This document shows, in pieces, positions 24,076-32,923 of a DNA stretch of 64,000 bases. Numbering within the stretch: position 1 is the stretch's first letter; every line of letters starts with the position of its first letter. A program made the position numbers and the translations under genes. Under the pieces are notes generated by a model. The model ran no database searches, had not been told where the DNA came from, and saw only the letters and a list, made by a program, of their open reading frames with translations. Origin of the DNA: Mycobacterium malmoense (lineage in GTDB: Bacteria > Actinomycetota > Actinomycetes > Mycobacteriales > Mycobacteriaceae); contig NZ_CP080999.1 in NCBI RefSeq assembly GCF_019645855.1, positions 2,542,001 through 2,606,000 on the forward strand. Direction: 5' to 3'.

Positions 24076-25283
24076 CGGGCCTGCGTGGCGAGGCGGCCAT
24101 CGTCGGCATCGCCGAACTACCCGCCGAACGGCGTCCCACCGGACTGCCGCTGTTCACCCTCGACCAGTACGCGCTGTTGGCGAAGGCGGTCGTCGAGGAC
24201 GCCGGCGTCGACCCCGCGCGCATCAACGGCCTGCTCACCCACGGCGTGGCCGAGTCGGCGATGTTCGCGCCGGCCACGCTGTGCGAATACCTGGGCTTGC
24301 CTTTGGATTTCGGCGAGCGAGTCGACCTGGGCGGAGCCACCTCGGCGGGAATGGTGTGGCGGGCCGCGGCGGCCGTGGAGCTCGGCGTCTGCGACGCGGC
24401 GCTGGCCGTGGTTCCCGGATCGGCGTCGCTGCCGCAGCCGCCACGATCCCCGCAAAACCCGCCGCCCACGCCGAATTGGTATGGGGCGTCGTCGAACACC
24501 TACGGATCGCCGCAGGCCGAGTTCGAGATCCCGTACGGCAACGTGGGCCAAAACGCGCCGTACGCGCAGATCGCCCAGCGCTACGCGGCGGAGTTCGGCT
24601 ACGACCCCGCCGCGCTCGCCAAGATCGCCGTCGACCAACGCACCAACGCGTGCGCCCATCCGGGCGCGGTCTTCCACGGGACCCCGATCACGGTGGACGA
24701 CGTGCTCGCCAGCCCGATGATCGCCGACCCCATCCACATGCTCGAAACGGTGATGCGCGTGCACGGGGGAGCCGGGGTCTTGATCGCCAACGCCGACATC
24801 GCCCGCCGAGCCCGCCATCGCCCGGTGTGGATCACCGGCTTCGGCGAACACATCGCCTTCAAGACCCCGACCTACGCCGACGACCTGCTGTGCACACCGA
24901 TCGCACGCGCGGCCGACAAGGCGTTCGCGATGGCCGGGCTGAGCCGACCCGACGTCGACGTCGCCTCGATCTACGACTGCTACACCATCACGGTGCTGAT
25001 GAGCCTGGAAGACGCCGGCTTCTGCGCCAAAGGCCAAGGCATGCCATGGGTTACCGACCACGACCTGACCTTCCGCGGAGATTTCCCGCTCAACACCGCC
25101 GGCGGTCAACTGTCCTATGGGCAGGCCGGCATGGCCGGCGGCATGCACCACGTCGTCGACGGCGCCCGCCAGATCATGGGCCGAGCCGGCGGCGCGCAGG
25201 TGCCGGACTGCCACACCGCCTTCGTCACCGGCAACGGCGGCATCATGAGCGAGCAGGTCGCCCTGCTGATGCGAGGCGACTAG
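24072..25283 (+). CDS. Ltp2-like thiolase-fold retro-aldolase
   Basis: 403 residues with a thiolase/SCP-x fold (GEAAIVGIAE at the start, QRYAAEFGYDPAALAKIAVDQR, GNGGIMSEQ near the end). Where true thiolases have the nucleophilic cysteine, the sequence is DLGGATSAGMV, with no Cys. That is the hallmark of the Ltp2/Ltp3/Ltp4 branch, in which Ltp2 carries out retro-aldol release of propionyl-CoA from the steroid side chain together with the DUF35 domain of ChsH2. IYDCYTITV and GGQLSYGQ fit this branch. The DUF35 gene follows by 2 bp, supporting the complex. Confidence 0.86.
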   Translation: MTGLRGEAAIVGIAELPAERRPTGLPLFTLDQYALLAKAVVEDAGVDPARINGLLTHGVAESAMFAPATLCEYLGLPLDFGERVDLGGATSAGMVWRAAAAVELGVCDAALAVVPGSASLPQPPRSPQNPPPTPNWYGASSNTYGSPQAEFEIPYGNVGQNAPYAQIAQRYAAEFGYDPAALAKIAVDQRTNACAHPGAVFHGTPITVDDVLASPMIADPIHMLETVMRVHGGAGVLIANADIARRARHRPVWITGFGEHIAFKTPTYADDLLCTPIARAADKAFAMAGLSRPDVDVASIYDCYTITVLMSLEDAGFCAKGQGMPWVTDHDLTFRGDFPLNTAGGQLSYGQAGMAGGMHHVVDGARQIMGRAGGAQVPDCHTAFVTGNGGIMSEQVALLMRGD

Positions 25284-25285
25284 CC

Positions 25286-25693
25286 ATGGGCGCACTCCGG
25301 CCCGTGCCCGAACCCACGCCCGTATCGCGGCCGTTCTGGGACGGCCTGGCCCAGCACCGAATCCTCGTGCAATACTCGCCATCCCTGCGGCGCCACGTCT
25401 TCTATCCGCGTACCCTTGCCCCCGGGTCGCTGGCCGACGACCTGGAATGGCGCGAAATAGACGGTGCCGGAACGCTGTACACCTTCACCGTCGCCCGCAG
25501 ACCCACCGGCCCGCCGTGGGCCGACGCCGTGCCGCAACTGCTTGCGGTGGTGCAGTGGGACGCCGGGCCGAGGATCAGCACCGAGTTGGTCGACGCCGAC
25601 CCGGGCGACATTCGAATCGGCATGCGGGTGACGCCGGTGTTCTACGATCTGCCTGGAACCGGAATGACGTTGCTGAAGTACCGGCCGGCGTGA
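25286..25693 (+). CDS. DUF35/OB-fold protein lacking zinc cysteines
   Basis: 135 residues. After an N-terminal helix (VSRPFWDGLAQHRILVQYS) comes the OB-fold (GTLYTFTVARRPTGPPWAD ... IGMRVTPVF) of DUF35 proteins. The rubredoxin-like zinc ribbon normally found between them is present only in outline, with SPSLRRHVFYPR and no cysteines at all. DUF35 domains bind and activate Ltp aldolases. Here it is a stand-alone partner of the Ltp2-like protein rather than the C-terminal half of ChsH2. ATG 25286. Confidence 0.82.
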   Translation: MGALRPVPEPTPVSRPFWDGLAQHRILVQYSPSLRRHVFYPRTLAPGSLADDLEWREIDGAGTLYTFTVARRPTGPPWADAVPQLLAVVQWDAGPRISTELVDADPGDIRIGMRVTPVFYDLPGTGMTLLKYRPA

Positions 25694-25722
25694 CCGGCCC
25701 GACGGTGCGGGCGGAGGCCCAC

Positions 25723-26697
25723 ATGGACGACCCCATCGATGGTACCGATGGCGCTGTGCGGGCGATGCTGCGCGAGTTGGAGGCCGGATTCCCGCGGGTC
25801 GAAACCATGACCGCCGCCGCGGCCCGAGCCGCCGTGGCCCAACGGCGCGTGCCCGTCAACAACATCGGAGACGTTCGCCGCACCGTCGACCATGCCGTTC
25901 CGGGTCCCGCGGGAGCCATCCCCGTGCGGATCTATTATCCGCACGGCGGGCCGTTCGGCAACCGCCCGGCGATCGTCTTCTGCCACGGCGGCGGATTCGT
26001 GTTCTGCGACATCGATTCCCACGACGGCTTCTGCCGGGCCCTGGCGCGCGGCAGCCAAGCCGTGGTCGTATCCGTCGGCTATCGCCTTGCCCCCGAACAC
26101 CCCGCACCCGCGGCCGCGCTCGACGCGTTCGCGGCCTTCTGCTGGGTGGTGGAACACGCGGCCGGCCTTGGCATCGACGCGGCGCGGACGGCGGTCGCCG
26201 GCGACAGCGCCGGCGGAAATCTCGCGGCCGTCACCGCCATCCTGTGCCGCGAACGCGGAGTCGCGCCGCCCGCCGCACAGCTGTTGCTCTACCCGGTCAT
26301 CGATCCCTCGTTCGAGACGGATAGCTACCATCGTTACGGCAGCGGATATTTCAACACCCGCGCCGCGATGCAGTGGTATTGGCGTCAATACCTCTGCGGT
26401 GAAAGGATCGTCGATCCGCCCTACCTGGTGGCACCGGCCCGCGCGGATTCCCATGCGGGCCTGCCGCCCGCGGTGATCGTCACCGCGGGTCTGGATCCAT
26501 TGCACAGCGAGGGCTGCGATTACGCACGCCGGCTACGCGACGCGGGGGTGCGGGTCGTGCACCGCGATTTTCCCGGATTATTCCACGGCTTCATGACAAT
26601 TCAATCCTTTCCGCCGGCGGCGCCGGCCCGCGACCTGGTATGCGGCGACCTGCAGGAGATGCTCGACCCCGCTCGCCTGGAAGGCGCATCGACGTGA
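25723..26697 (+). CDS. Alpha/beta hydrolase, hormone-sensitive lipase family
   Basis: 324 residues from ATG 25723, which has GGAGG 6 bases upstream; GTG 25690, overlapping the DUF35 stop, is also in frame. The signature elements are CHGGGFVF, GDSAGGN, an Asp in TAGLDPLHSEG and the His in GLFHGF. It is a carboxylesterase of the Lip type. Its place directly before the BVMO suggests it hydrolyses the ester or lactone that the BVMO makes. Confidence 0.86.
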   Translation: MDDPIDGTDGAVRAMLRELEAGFPRVETMTAAAARAAVAQRRVPVNNIGDVRRTVDHAVPGPAGAIPVRIYYPHGGPFGNRPAIVFCHGGGFVFCDIDSHDGFCRALARGSQAVVVSVGYRLAPEHPAPAAALDAFAAFCWVVEHAAGLGIDAARTAVAGDSAGGNLAAVTAILCRERGVAPPAAQLLLYPVIDPSFETDSYHRYGSGYFNTRAAMQWYWRQYLCGERIVDPPYLVAPARADSHAGLPPAVIVTAGLDPLHSEGCDYARRLRDAGVRVVHRDFPGLFHGFMTIQSFPPAAPARDLVCGDLQEMLDPARLEGAST

Positions 26698-28307
26698 CCG
26701 AGATGTCCTCGACCGACGTCATCGTCATCGGCGCGGGCTTCGCCGGGCTCTACGCCGTGCGCCGGGCCGCATCGGCGGGCCTGTCGGTGATCGGCATCGA
26801 GGCGGCTCCCGATGTGGGCGGCACCTGGTACTGGAACCGGTATCCGGGTGCCCGGTGCGACGTCGAAAGCGTCGACTATTCCTACTCATTCGACGAAGAA
26901 CTCCAACAGAGCTGGACGTGGAGCGAACGCTTCGCCGCGCAACCGGAGATCCTGGCCTACCTGCGCCACGTCGCCGAACGCTTCGATCTGCGCCGCCACT
27001 ACCGGTTCGGTGTCGACGTCACCGGCGCCACCTTCGATCGAGGGCGCTGGCACGTCCGCACCCGTGCCGTTTCCGCGGGCGGTGAGACGTACGCCGCCCA
27101 GTTCCTGGTGTGCGCCACGGGCTGCCTGTCGGCGGTGAACCGCCCCGACATCCGCGGCGTCGACGATTTCGCCGGCGACGTGTACTTCACCGCCGCGTGG
27201 CCGCGCGAGGATCCCGATCTGCGCGGCAAGAGGGTGGGCCTGATCGGCACGGGTTCGTCTGGCATTCAAGCGGTTCCGATCATCGCCGAACGGGCCGACC
27301 GGCTCGTGGTATTCCAGCGATCGCCAAATTACAGCATCCCGATGCCCAACCGCCCATGGTCGCCGCAGGAGTGGCAACGGATCAGGGAGGACTACCCGGA
27401 GCGCCGCCGGAAGTCGGCGTACGCGCCGTCGGGCACGCCGCACGGCACCTATCACAAGAAGGCGCTCGACACCGAACCGCACGAGCGCGTTGACGCCCTG
27501 TGGCTGCGCTGGCGCGAGGGCGGGGTGCTGTTCGCCAAGACCTTTCCCGATCAGAACGCTGACCTGGCGGCCAACGACATCGCCCGAAAGTTCGCCGAGG
27601 AGCGGATCCGGGAGATCGTCCGCGACCCCGTCGTCGCCGCCGATCTCATCCCGGTCGATCACCCGATCGGAACGAAGCGGATCTGCACCGACGCCGGTTA
27701 CTACGCGACGTTCAACCGCGACAATGTCCGGCTGGTGAACCTGCGCCGCGAGCCCATCGACACGATCACCGCCCACGGAGTGCGAACCGGCGACGCCACG
27801 TATCCCTGTGATGTGCTGATCTTCGCCACCGGCTTCGACGCGCTGACCGGCGCGCTGACTCGCATCGACCCGCGCGGGCCCGGGGGAGTGCGGCTGCGCG
27901 ACATCTGGGCCGACGGCCCGGTGACGTTTCTCGGTCTGCTGGTTCCGGGCCTGCCGAACCTGTTCACCATCAGCGGACCCGGCAGCCCGTCGGTGCTGGC
28001 CAACATGGTGCTGCACGCCGAGGTTCAGGTCGACTGGGTCATCGAGCTGGTCCTGACGGCCCGCCGCCTCGGGGTGACCGAGGTCGAACCGCGCCGGGAC
28101 GCCGCCGACGCCTGGACCGACCATGTCGCGAAGGCCGTCGAGCAAACCCTGTTCCCGAAAGCGACATCGTCGTGGTACCTGGGCGCCAATATCGAAGGCA
28201 AGAAACGGGTCTTCATGCCCTACGCCGGGGGATTCGGCACCTACCGGCGCCACTGCGACGCCGTCGCCGAGCGGAACTATGCCGGGCTGGTGCTGACAAC
28301 TCGATGA
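26694..28307 (+). CDS. Baeyer-Villiger-type flavin monooxygenase (second copy)
   Basis: 537 residues from GTG 26694 (GTGA overlap). FAD motif GAGFAGLYAV, GGTWYWNRYPGARCD and NADPH motif GTGSSGIQ are all conserved and very like the protein encoded at 8034. However, the fingerprint reads FAGDVYFTAAWP, so the central histidine of F-x-G-x3-H-x3-W is Phe. Mutating this His usually abolishes BVMO activity in studied enzymes, so the protein may act as an oxidase or hydroxylase, or use another residue. The neighbouring esterase still suggests ester formation. Confidence 0.87.
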   Translation: MTEMSSTDVIVIGAGFAGLYAVRRAASAGLSVIGIEAAPDVGGTWYWNRYPGARCDVESVDYSYSFDEELQQSWTWSERFAAQPEILAYLRHVAERFDLRRHYRFGVDVTGATFDRGRWHVRTRAVSAGGETYAAQFLVCATGCLSAVNRPDIRGVDDFAGDVYFTAAWPREDPDLRGKRVGLIGTGSSGIQAVPIIAERADRLVVFQRSPNYSIPMPNRPWSPQEWQRIREDYPERRRKSAYAPSGTPHGTYHKKALDTEPHERVDALWLRWREGGVLFAKTFPDQNADLAANDIARKFAEERIREIVRDPVVAADLIPVDHPIGTKRICTDAGYYATFNRDNVRLVNLRREPIDTITAHGVRTGDATYPCDVLIFATGFDALTGALTRIDPRGPGGVRLRDIWADGPVTFLGLLVPGLPNLFTISGPGSPSVLANMVLHAEVQVDWVIELVLTARRLGVTEVEPRRDAADAWTDHVAKAVEQTLFPKATSSWYLGANIEGKKRVFMPYAGGFGTYRRHCDAVAERNYAGLVLTTR

Positions 28308-29893
28308 CCGAGACGGTGCAGCAGCTGCTGCGGCAGCGCAGGCACGACGACACCCCCGCGATCGCCCACGGCGAGCGGACCTGGACCTGGCGGCAACACC
28401 TGGCCGAGGCCGAGGCCGAGGCGGCCGCGCTGATCGCCCTCGCCGACCCGACGCGCCCGCTGCATGTCGGCGCCCTGCTCGCCAACTCCCCGGCGGTGCT
28501 GCGCGCCATGGCGGCCGCCGCGCTGGGCGGCTATGTGTTGTGCGGCATCAACACCACGCGGCGGGGCACCGGGTTGCTCGCCGACATCCGGCGATCCGAC
28601 TGCCAAATCCTTCTCGTCGACGGCGAGCACCTGGGGTTACTGGACGGCTTGGACCTCAAGGGGATTCGGGTTCTCGACGTGAACGCGACCCGGTACGCCG
28701 ACGCGGTGGCCGCGGCACCATCACTGGTTCCCCACCGCGAGGTCACCGCCGCCGACACCCTGATGATGATCTTCACCTCCGGCACCAGCGGCGATCCCAA
28801 GGCCGTGCGATTCGCGCACGGGATGGCGATCATGTGCGGGGCCAGCCTGATCTTTCAGTACGACGTCACCGCCGATGACGTCTGCTACCTGGCGATGCCG
28901 CTGTTTCACTCCAACGGCATCGCCGCCGGATGGGCGGTCGCCATCGGCAGCGGCGCCACGATGGTCCCGGCCAAATTCTCGCCGTCACGCTTCATCGAGG
29001 ACGTGCGGCGCTACCACGTGACGTACCTGAACTACGTCGGCAAGCCCCTCGCGTTGCTCCTTGCCACGCCCGAACGTCCCGAGGACGCCGACACCACCCT
29101 GCGGGTGGCGTTCGGCAACGAGGCAACCGATCGCGACATCGCCGAATTCTCAAGGCGTTTCGGATGCCGAGTGGTCGACAGCTTCGGGTCCAGCGAGTTC
29201 GCGGTGATCGTGGTTCGCGAGGACGGCGCCCCGCCCGGCTCGATCGGCAAGCCCTATCCCGGTGTGAGCATTTACCATCCGACGACCCGGACGGAATGCG
29301 CGGTCGCGCGGTTCGACGAACACGGCGCCCTGACCAATTTCGACGAAGCGGTTGGCGAACTCGTCAACACCCAGGGAGCGGGGCCGTTCACCGGCTACTA
29401 CAACGATCCGTCCGCGACGGCCGAGCGCATGCGGCACGGCATGTACTGGTCCGGCGACCTGGCCTACCGCGACGCCGATGGCTGGATCTATCTCGCTGGG
29501 CGCACAGCGGACTGGATGCGAGTCGACGGCGAAAACCTGGCGGCGGCACCGATCGAGCGGATCCTGGAACGGCTGCCGCAGGTCAGCCAGGTCGCCGTCT
29601 ATGCCGTGCCCGACGAACGAGTCGGCGACCAGGTGATGGCGGCCCTCGTGCTCCGCGCTGGAACACATTTGGAGCCAGATGATTTCGAGAAGTTCCTGGC
29701 CTCACAACCCGACTTGTCACCGAAGGCGTGGCCGCGCTATGTGCGCATCAACGCTAACCTGCCGGCGACGGCCACCAACAAGATCCTCAAGCGCGAGCTG
29801 ATCGCCGCCGGCATCAGCGCGCAGGGCGGGGCGCTATGGGTGCGCGAAGCGCGCGGCACGACCTATAGCGTCGCGGTCGAAGCTTCGTCGTGA
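28304..29893 (+). CDS. FadD17-like acyl-CoA ligase
   Basis: 529 residues from ATG 28304 (ATGA overlap with the BVMO). AMP-binding motifs: IFTSGTSGDPKAVRF, then DSFGSSEFAV and YWSGDLAYRDADGWIYLAGR, with the C-terminal lysine in ATNKILKREL. It resembles FadD17, which activates steroid side-chain acids in mycobacteria and lies beside fadE26-fadE27 there. Last gene of the operon; its stop is 1 bp from the convergent transporter gene. Confidence 0.87.
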   Translation: MTETVQQLLRQRRHDDTPAIAHGERTWTWRQHLAEAEAEAAALIALADPTRPLHVGALLANSPAVLRAMAAAALGGYVLCGINTTRRGTGLLADIRRSDCQILLVDGEHLGLLDGLDLKGIRVLDVNATRYADAVAAAPSLVPHREVTAADTLMMIFTSGTSGDPKAVRFAHGMAIMCGASLIFQYDVTADDVCYLAMPLFHSNGIAAGWAVAIGSGATMVPAKFSPSRFIEDVRRYHVTYLNYVGKPLALLLATPERPEDADTTLRVAFGNEATDRDIAEFSRRFGCRVVDSFGSSEFAVIVVREDGAPPGSIGKPYPGVSIYHPTTRTECAVARFDEHGALTNFDEAVGELVNTQGAGPFTGYYNDPSATAERMRHGMYWSGDLAYRDADGWIYLAGRTADWMRVDGENLAAAPIERILERLPQVSQVAVYAVPDERVGDQVMAALVLRAGTHLEPDDFEKFLASQPDLSPKAWPRYVRINANLPATATNKILKRELIAAGISAQGGALWVREARGTTYSVAVEASS

Positions 29894-29894
29894 G

Positions 29895-30740
29895 TCACGC
29901 CGATTCGGCCGGCGCCCCGCCGAACCGGGCCAGCATCAGCGTCGCGGACACCGCTACGGCGAATCCCACGATCACGACCCAGCCGAGGCCGTCACGTGCC
30001 CGGTCACCCAGCCACGCCACTCCCACAAGCGTCGGCGCGATCGTCTCACCGACCACCATGGCGGCTACCGTCGTGGTCACGGACCCGCGTTGCAGAGCGG
30101 AGGTGAGCAATAGGAAGCCCACCGCCCCGCCCCCGGCCACGGCGTAAAGCGCTGGATTGGTGTAGAAGGCGCCCTTGGTGGGGTTGAACACGTCGACCAG
30201 GCGCACACCGATTTCTACGACACCGAAGCCGCTTCCGGCACCGAAACCGAGGGCGAGCGCGCGCTCGCGGTCTCTCAACCGGCCCGCCGTGGCACCGGCA
30301 ATGAATATCGCCGCCACGACGCCGATCAGCGCCCAGCCGAGTCCCGCCGGGGCACGCCGGAAGTGCCCGGGTCCCGCGGCGCAGGCCAGCACGGCGAGGC
30401 TGACGCAGACCACCGCCACGGCCGTCCACTCGGCCGAAGAAAGCCGCGCTGAGAGCACCCACACGGACACGATGCCGGTGACCGCGATCGAGGCGGCCAG
30501 CGCCGCGGCGACGATATAGATCGGCACCAGGCGCAGCGCCATCACTTGCAGCAGAAATCCGAGGCCGTCGAGACCCATGCCAGCGATATAGCGCCATTGG
30601 CGGGCGGCGCGCAACAGCAGCACAGCATCGACACCGGAGGCGGTGCTGGCCTTCACCGATCGCGTCGCCACGGCCTGTAACACCGTCGCCGTGCCGTAGC
30701 ACACCGAGCAACCCAGGGCGAGGAGCAAGCCAATCAGCAC
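29895..30740 (-). CDS. DMT/EamA-like multi-helix membrane protein
   Basis: 281 residues if GTG 30740 is the start; a longer frame reaches 30857 but its extra Arg-rich N-terminus looks non-coding. Eight to ten hydrophobic segments are present, for example VLIGLLLALGCSVCYGTATV and YIVAAALAASIAVTGIVSV, with the internal two-fold pattern of drug/metabolite transporters. Substrate unknown. Confidence 0.75.
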   Translation of the reverse strand: MLIGLLLALGCSVCYGTATVLQAVATRSVKASTASGVDAVLLLRAARQWRYIAGMGLDGLGFLLQVMALRLVPIYIVAAALAASIAVTGIVSVWVLSARLSSAEWTAVAVVCVSLAVLACAAGPGHFRRAPAGLGWALIGVVAAIFIAGATAGRLRDRERALALGFGAGSGFGVVEIGVRLVDVFNPTKGAFYTNPALYAVAGGGAVGFLLLTSALQRGSVTTTVAAMVVGETIAPTLVGVAWLGDRARDGLGWVVIVGFAVAVSATLMLARFGGAPAESA

Positions 30741-30908
30741 AGACCGACTCTGCCAGGCCCCGGGGTTGCCCAAGGCGGCAGGGCGTACACGAAGGGACCT
30801 GCCGCCCGGCTGTCGTCGGGCCGAACCAAAGCGCTCCCCATAACGTTTTTCAGACAAAGGCCGTGGCGTTCGGTGTCGCGGTGCGCGTCGCGCGAAGGAG
30901 AACTACAG

Positions 30909-31229
30909 TTGGGAATCGTGACGAATCGCAAGGTCAGAACGGCGGCCGCATTGTGCGGTGGCGCCGCTTTTGTTTTTGCGTTCGGGTTGGGTGTGGCCGG
31001 CGCCGACGTGCCGCTGACCAGCACAATGAGCTCCTCGTCCAGCGTGGCGCCCCCGCCGGGGGTCGTCACCGGGGGAGGCGCTTTATCGGTCCAGCCCGCG
31101 GGCGGGGGCGCCTGCATTGCCGGCCTCAACTGCGGCTGCATTCCGCGCGTCACCTGTCCTTGGTCGCGCGTTCGCCCGCGCACCACGGACGCCAACCGAC
31201 ACAACACTCCCGCGCCGCAGCACCCTTAG
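30909..31229 (+). CDS. Small secreted Cys-containing protein
   Basis: 106 residues from TTG 30909, chosen because AAGGAG lies 8 bases upstream; GTG 30918 is the other option. A signal peptide is clear (KVRTAAALCGGAAFVFAFG, then VAGA-D cleavage). The mature part is Ser/Pro/Gly-rich and has a cluster of cysteines (GGGACIAGLNCGCIPRVTC), suggesting disulfides. No known family. Confidence 0.65.
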   Translation: MGIVTNRKVRTAAALCGGAAFVFAFGLGVAGADVPLTSTMSSSSSVAPPPGVVTGGGALSVQPAGGGACIAGLNCGCIPRVTCPWSRVRPRTTDANRHNTPAPQHP

Positions 31230-31288
31230 GGGCGTCCGCGGCCGAACGTCCCTGACCGAACGGCGCGCGGCTTCCCTATCATTTGGGA

Positions 31289-32923
31289 ATGAGCGCCGGT
31301 GGGCTGGATGCCGTGGGCTCGCCGGCATTCACCGACGAGGACTCGGCCCGGTTTCGTGCCGCCGGCTGGTGGTCCGACTCGACGCTGTCGGACGCGGTGC
31401 GCCGCAACGCCGAGCGCTCGCCGGACCGTGCCGCCTATGTCGACGATCCCGGCATCTCGCTGACCTGGCGTGAATTCGACTCCACGGCAAGCATTCTGGC
31501 CGAGCGGCTGGCCGGCGCCGGCGTCATGCGCGGTGATCGAGTTGGGGTGTGGCACGGCGACTCCGCCGCCATCCACGTGCTGTTCGTGGCAATCGAACGC
31601 TGCGGCGCCGTCGTGGTTGGCATCGGCGCGCGTGCCGGAACCCGCGAGGTCGCCGCGCTGCTGCGTAACGCGCGGCCGAAGATCCTGATCAGCGATCCAC
31701 CGCGCAGCGGCGCCGCCACGGCCGTGGCCGGCGAATCCCTCGTGCCCACGCTGGTCTTGGCCGATGATGCCGGCGCGCTGAGCCTGAACGTCCGCGTGCA
31801 GCCAAGGGTTGTCGGGATCGAATCCCGCGTGGGCCCGCAATTGGGCCCCGACGACGTCTTTCTCATCAACTCCACCTCCGGGACCACCGGGCTGCCCAAG
31901 TGCGTCGTGCACACCCAGAACCGGTGGCATTACTTCCATTGGAAGGCCGTCGCCAACGGGTTGCTGACGCCCGACGACACCTTCTTGCCCGTCATCCCCA
32001 CCCCTTTCGGTTTCGGAATATGGACCAGCCACACCACGCCGATCTACCTCGGGGCCACGGCGGTGCTCCTTTCGCGGTTCACCCCGAGCGCGGCCTGCGC
32101 GGCGATCGCCCGTCATAAAGTGACCGTGTTGTGCTGTGTCAGCACGCAATTGACCATGCTGATGGCCGACCCGGCTTGCCGAAATCATGACTTGAGCTCG
32201 CTGCGTGTCGTTTTCGCCGGCGGCGAGGCGTTGCCGTACCGGCCCGCCGCGGAGTTCGAGGAACTTACCGGCGCGACGATCCTGCAGTTCTACGGTTCGA
32301 ACGAGACCGGGATGCTGAGCGCGACGACGGTCAATGACTCGCGCCAACACCGGCTCCGCACCTGCGGCCGCATCGTCCCCGAGATGGCGGTTCGGCTCTT
32401 CGACGGGGATCGGGACGTCACCGGGACCGGGCGCGGGCAGCCGGCATGCCGGGGACCGGCGACCAGCCTCGGCTACCTCGGCGGCACCGACCACGACAGG
32501 CTGTTCACCCCCGACGGGTGGATGCGCATGGGCGACATCTGCGAGATCGACGCGGACGGCTACCTGACCGTCACCGGCCGAACGTCCGACTTCATCCTGC
32601 GCGGCGGCAAGAACATCAGCGCGACCCAGGTCGAGGACGCCGTCACCACGCACCCCGCTATCGCGGTCGCGGCGGCGGTCGCGATGCCCGACCCGGTGTT
32701 CGGCGAAAAGGCGTGCGTCTACACCGAACTCGCCGACTCTGCCACTATCGACCTGCCCGGGCTCGTCGAGCATCTGCTGGCGCTGGGCGTCTCCAAGGAA
32801 CTGCTGCCCGAACGACTCGTCGTGGTCGACGAACTTCCCCGATCGTCCGGAGGCAAGATCGCCAAAGGCCAGCTCCGCGAGGATATTCGAATCAGGATGG
32901 AGGCCGATCATGAACGCTCCTGA
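31289..32923 (+). CDS. AMP-dependent acyl/aryl-CoA synthetase (FadD family)
   Basis: 544 residues from ATG 31289; TTG 31283 is an in-frame alternative. Motifs in order: INSTSGTTGLPKCVVHT, FYGSNETGM, DGWMRMGDICEIDADGYL and the C-terminal SSGGKIAKGQLRED with the catalytic Lys. It activates an organic acid with ATP and CoA. The overlapping aldolase and the amidohydrolase downstream form a small catabolic group, so the substrate may be an aromatic or cyclic acid. No direct clue to the acid. Confidence 0.85.
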   Translation: MSAGGLDAVGSPAFTDEDSARFRAAGWWSDSTLSDAVRRNAERSPDRAAYVDDPGISLTWREFDSTASILAERLAGAGVMRGDRVGVWHGDSAAIHVLFVAIERCGAVVVGIGARAGTREVAALLRNARPKILISDPPRSGAATAVAGESLVPTLVLADDAGALSLNVRVQPRVVGIESRVGPQLGPDDVFLINSTSGTTGLPKCVVHTQNRWHYFHWKAVANGLLTPDDTFLPVIPTPFGFGIWTSHTTPIYLGATAVLLSRFTPSAACAAIARHKVTVLCCVSTQLTMLMADPACRNHDLSSLRVVFAGGEALPYRPAAEFEELTGATILQFYGSNETGMLSATTVNDSRQHRLRTCGRIVPEMAVRLFDGDRDVTGTGRGQPACRGPATSLGYLGGTDHDRLFTPDGWMRMGDICEIDADGYLTVTGRTSDFILRGGKNISATQVEDAVTTHPAIAVAAAVAMPDPVFGEKACVYTELADSATIDLPGLVEHLLALGVSKELLPERLVVVDELPRSSGGKIAKGQLREDIRIRMEADHERS

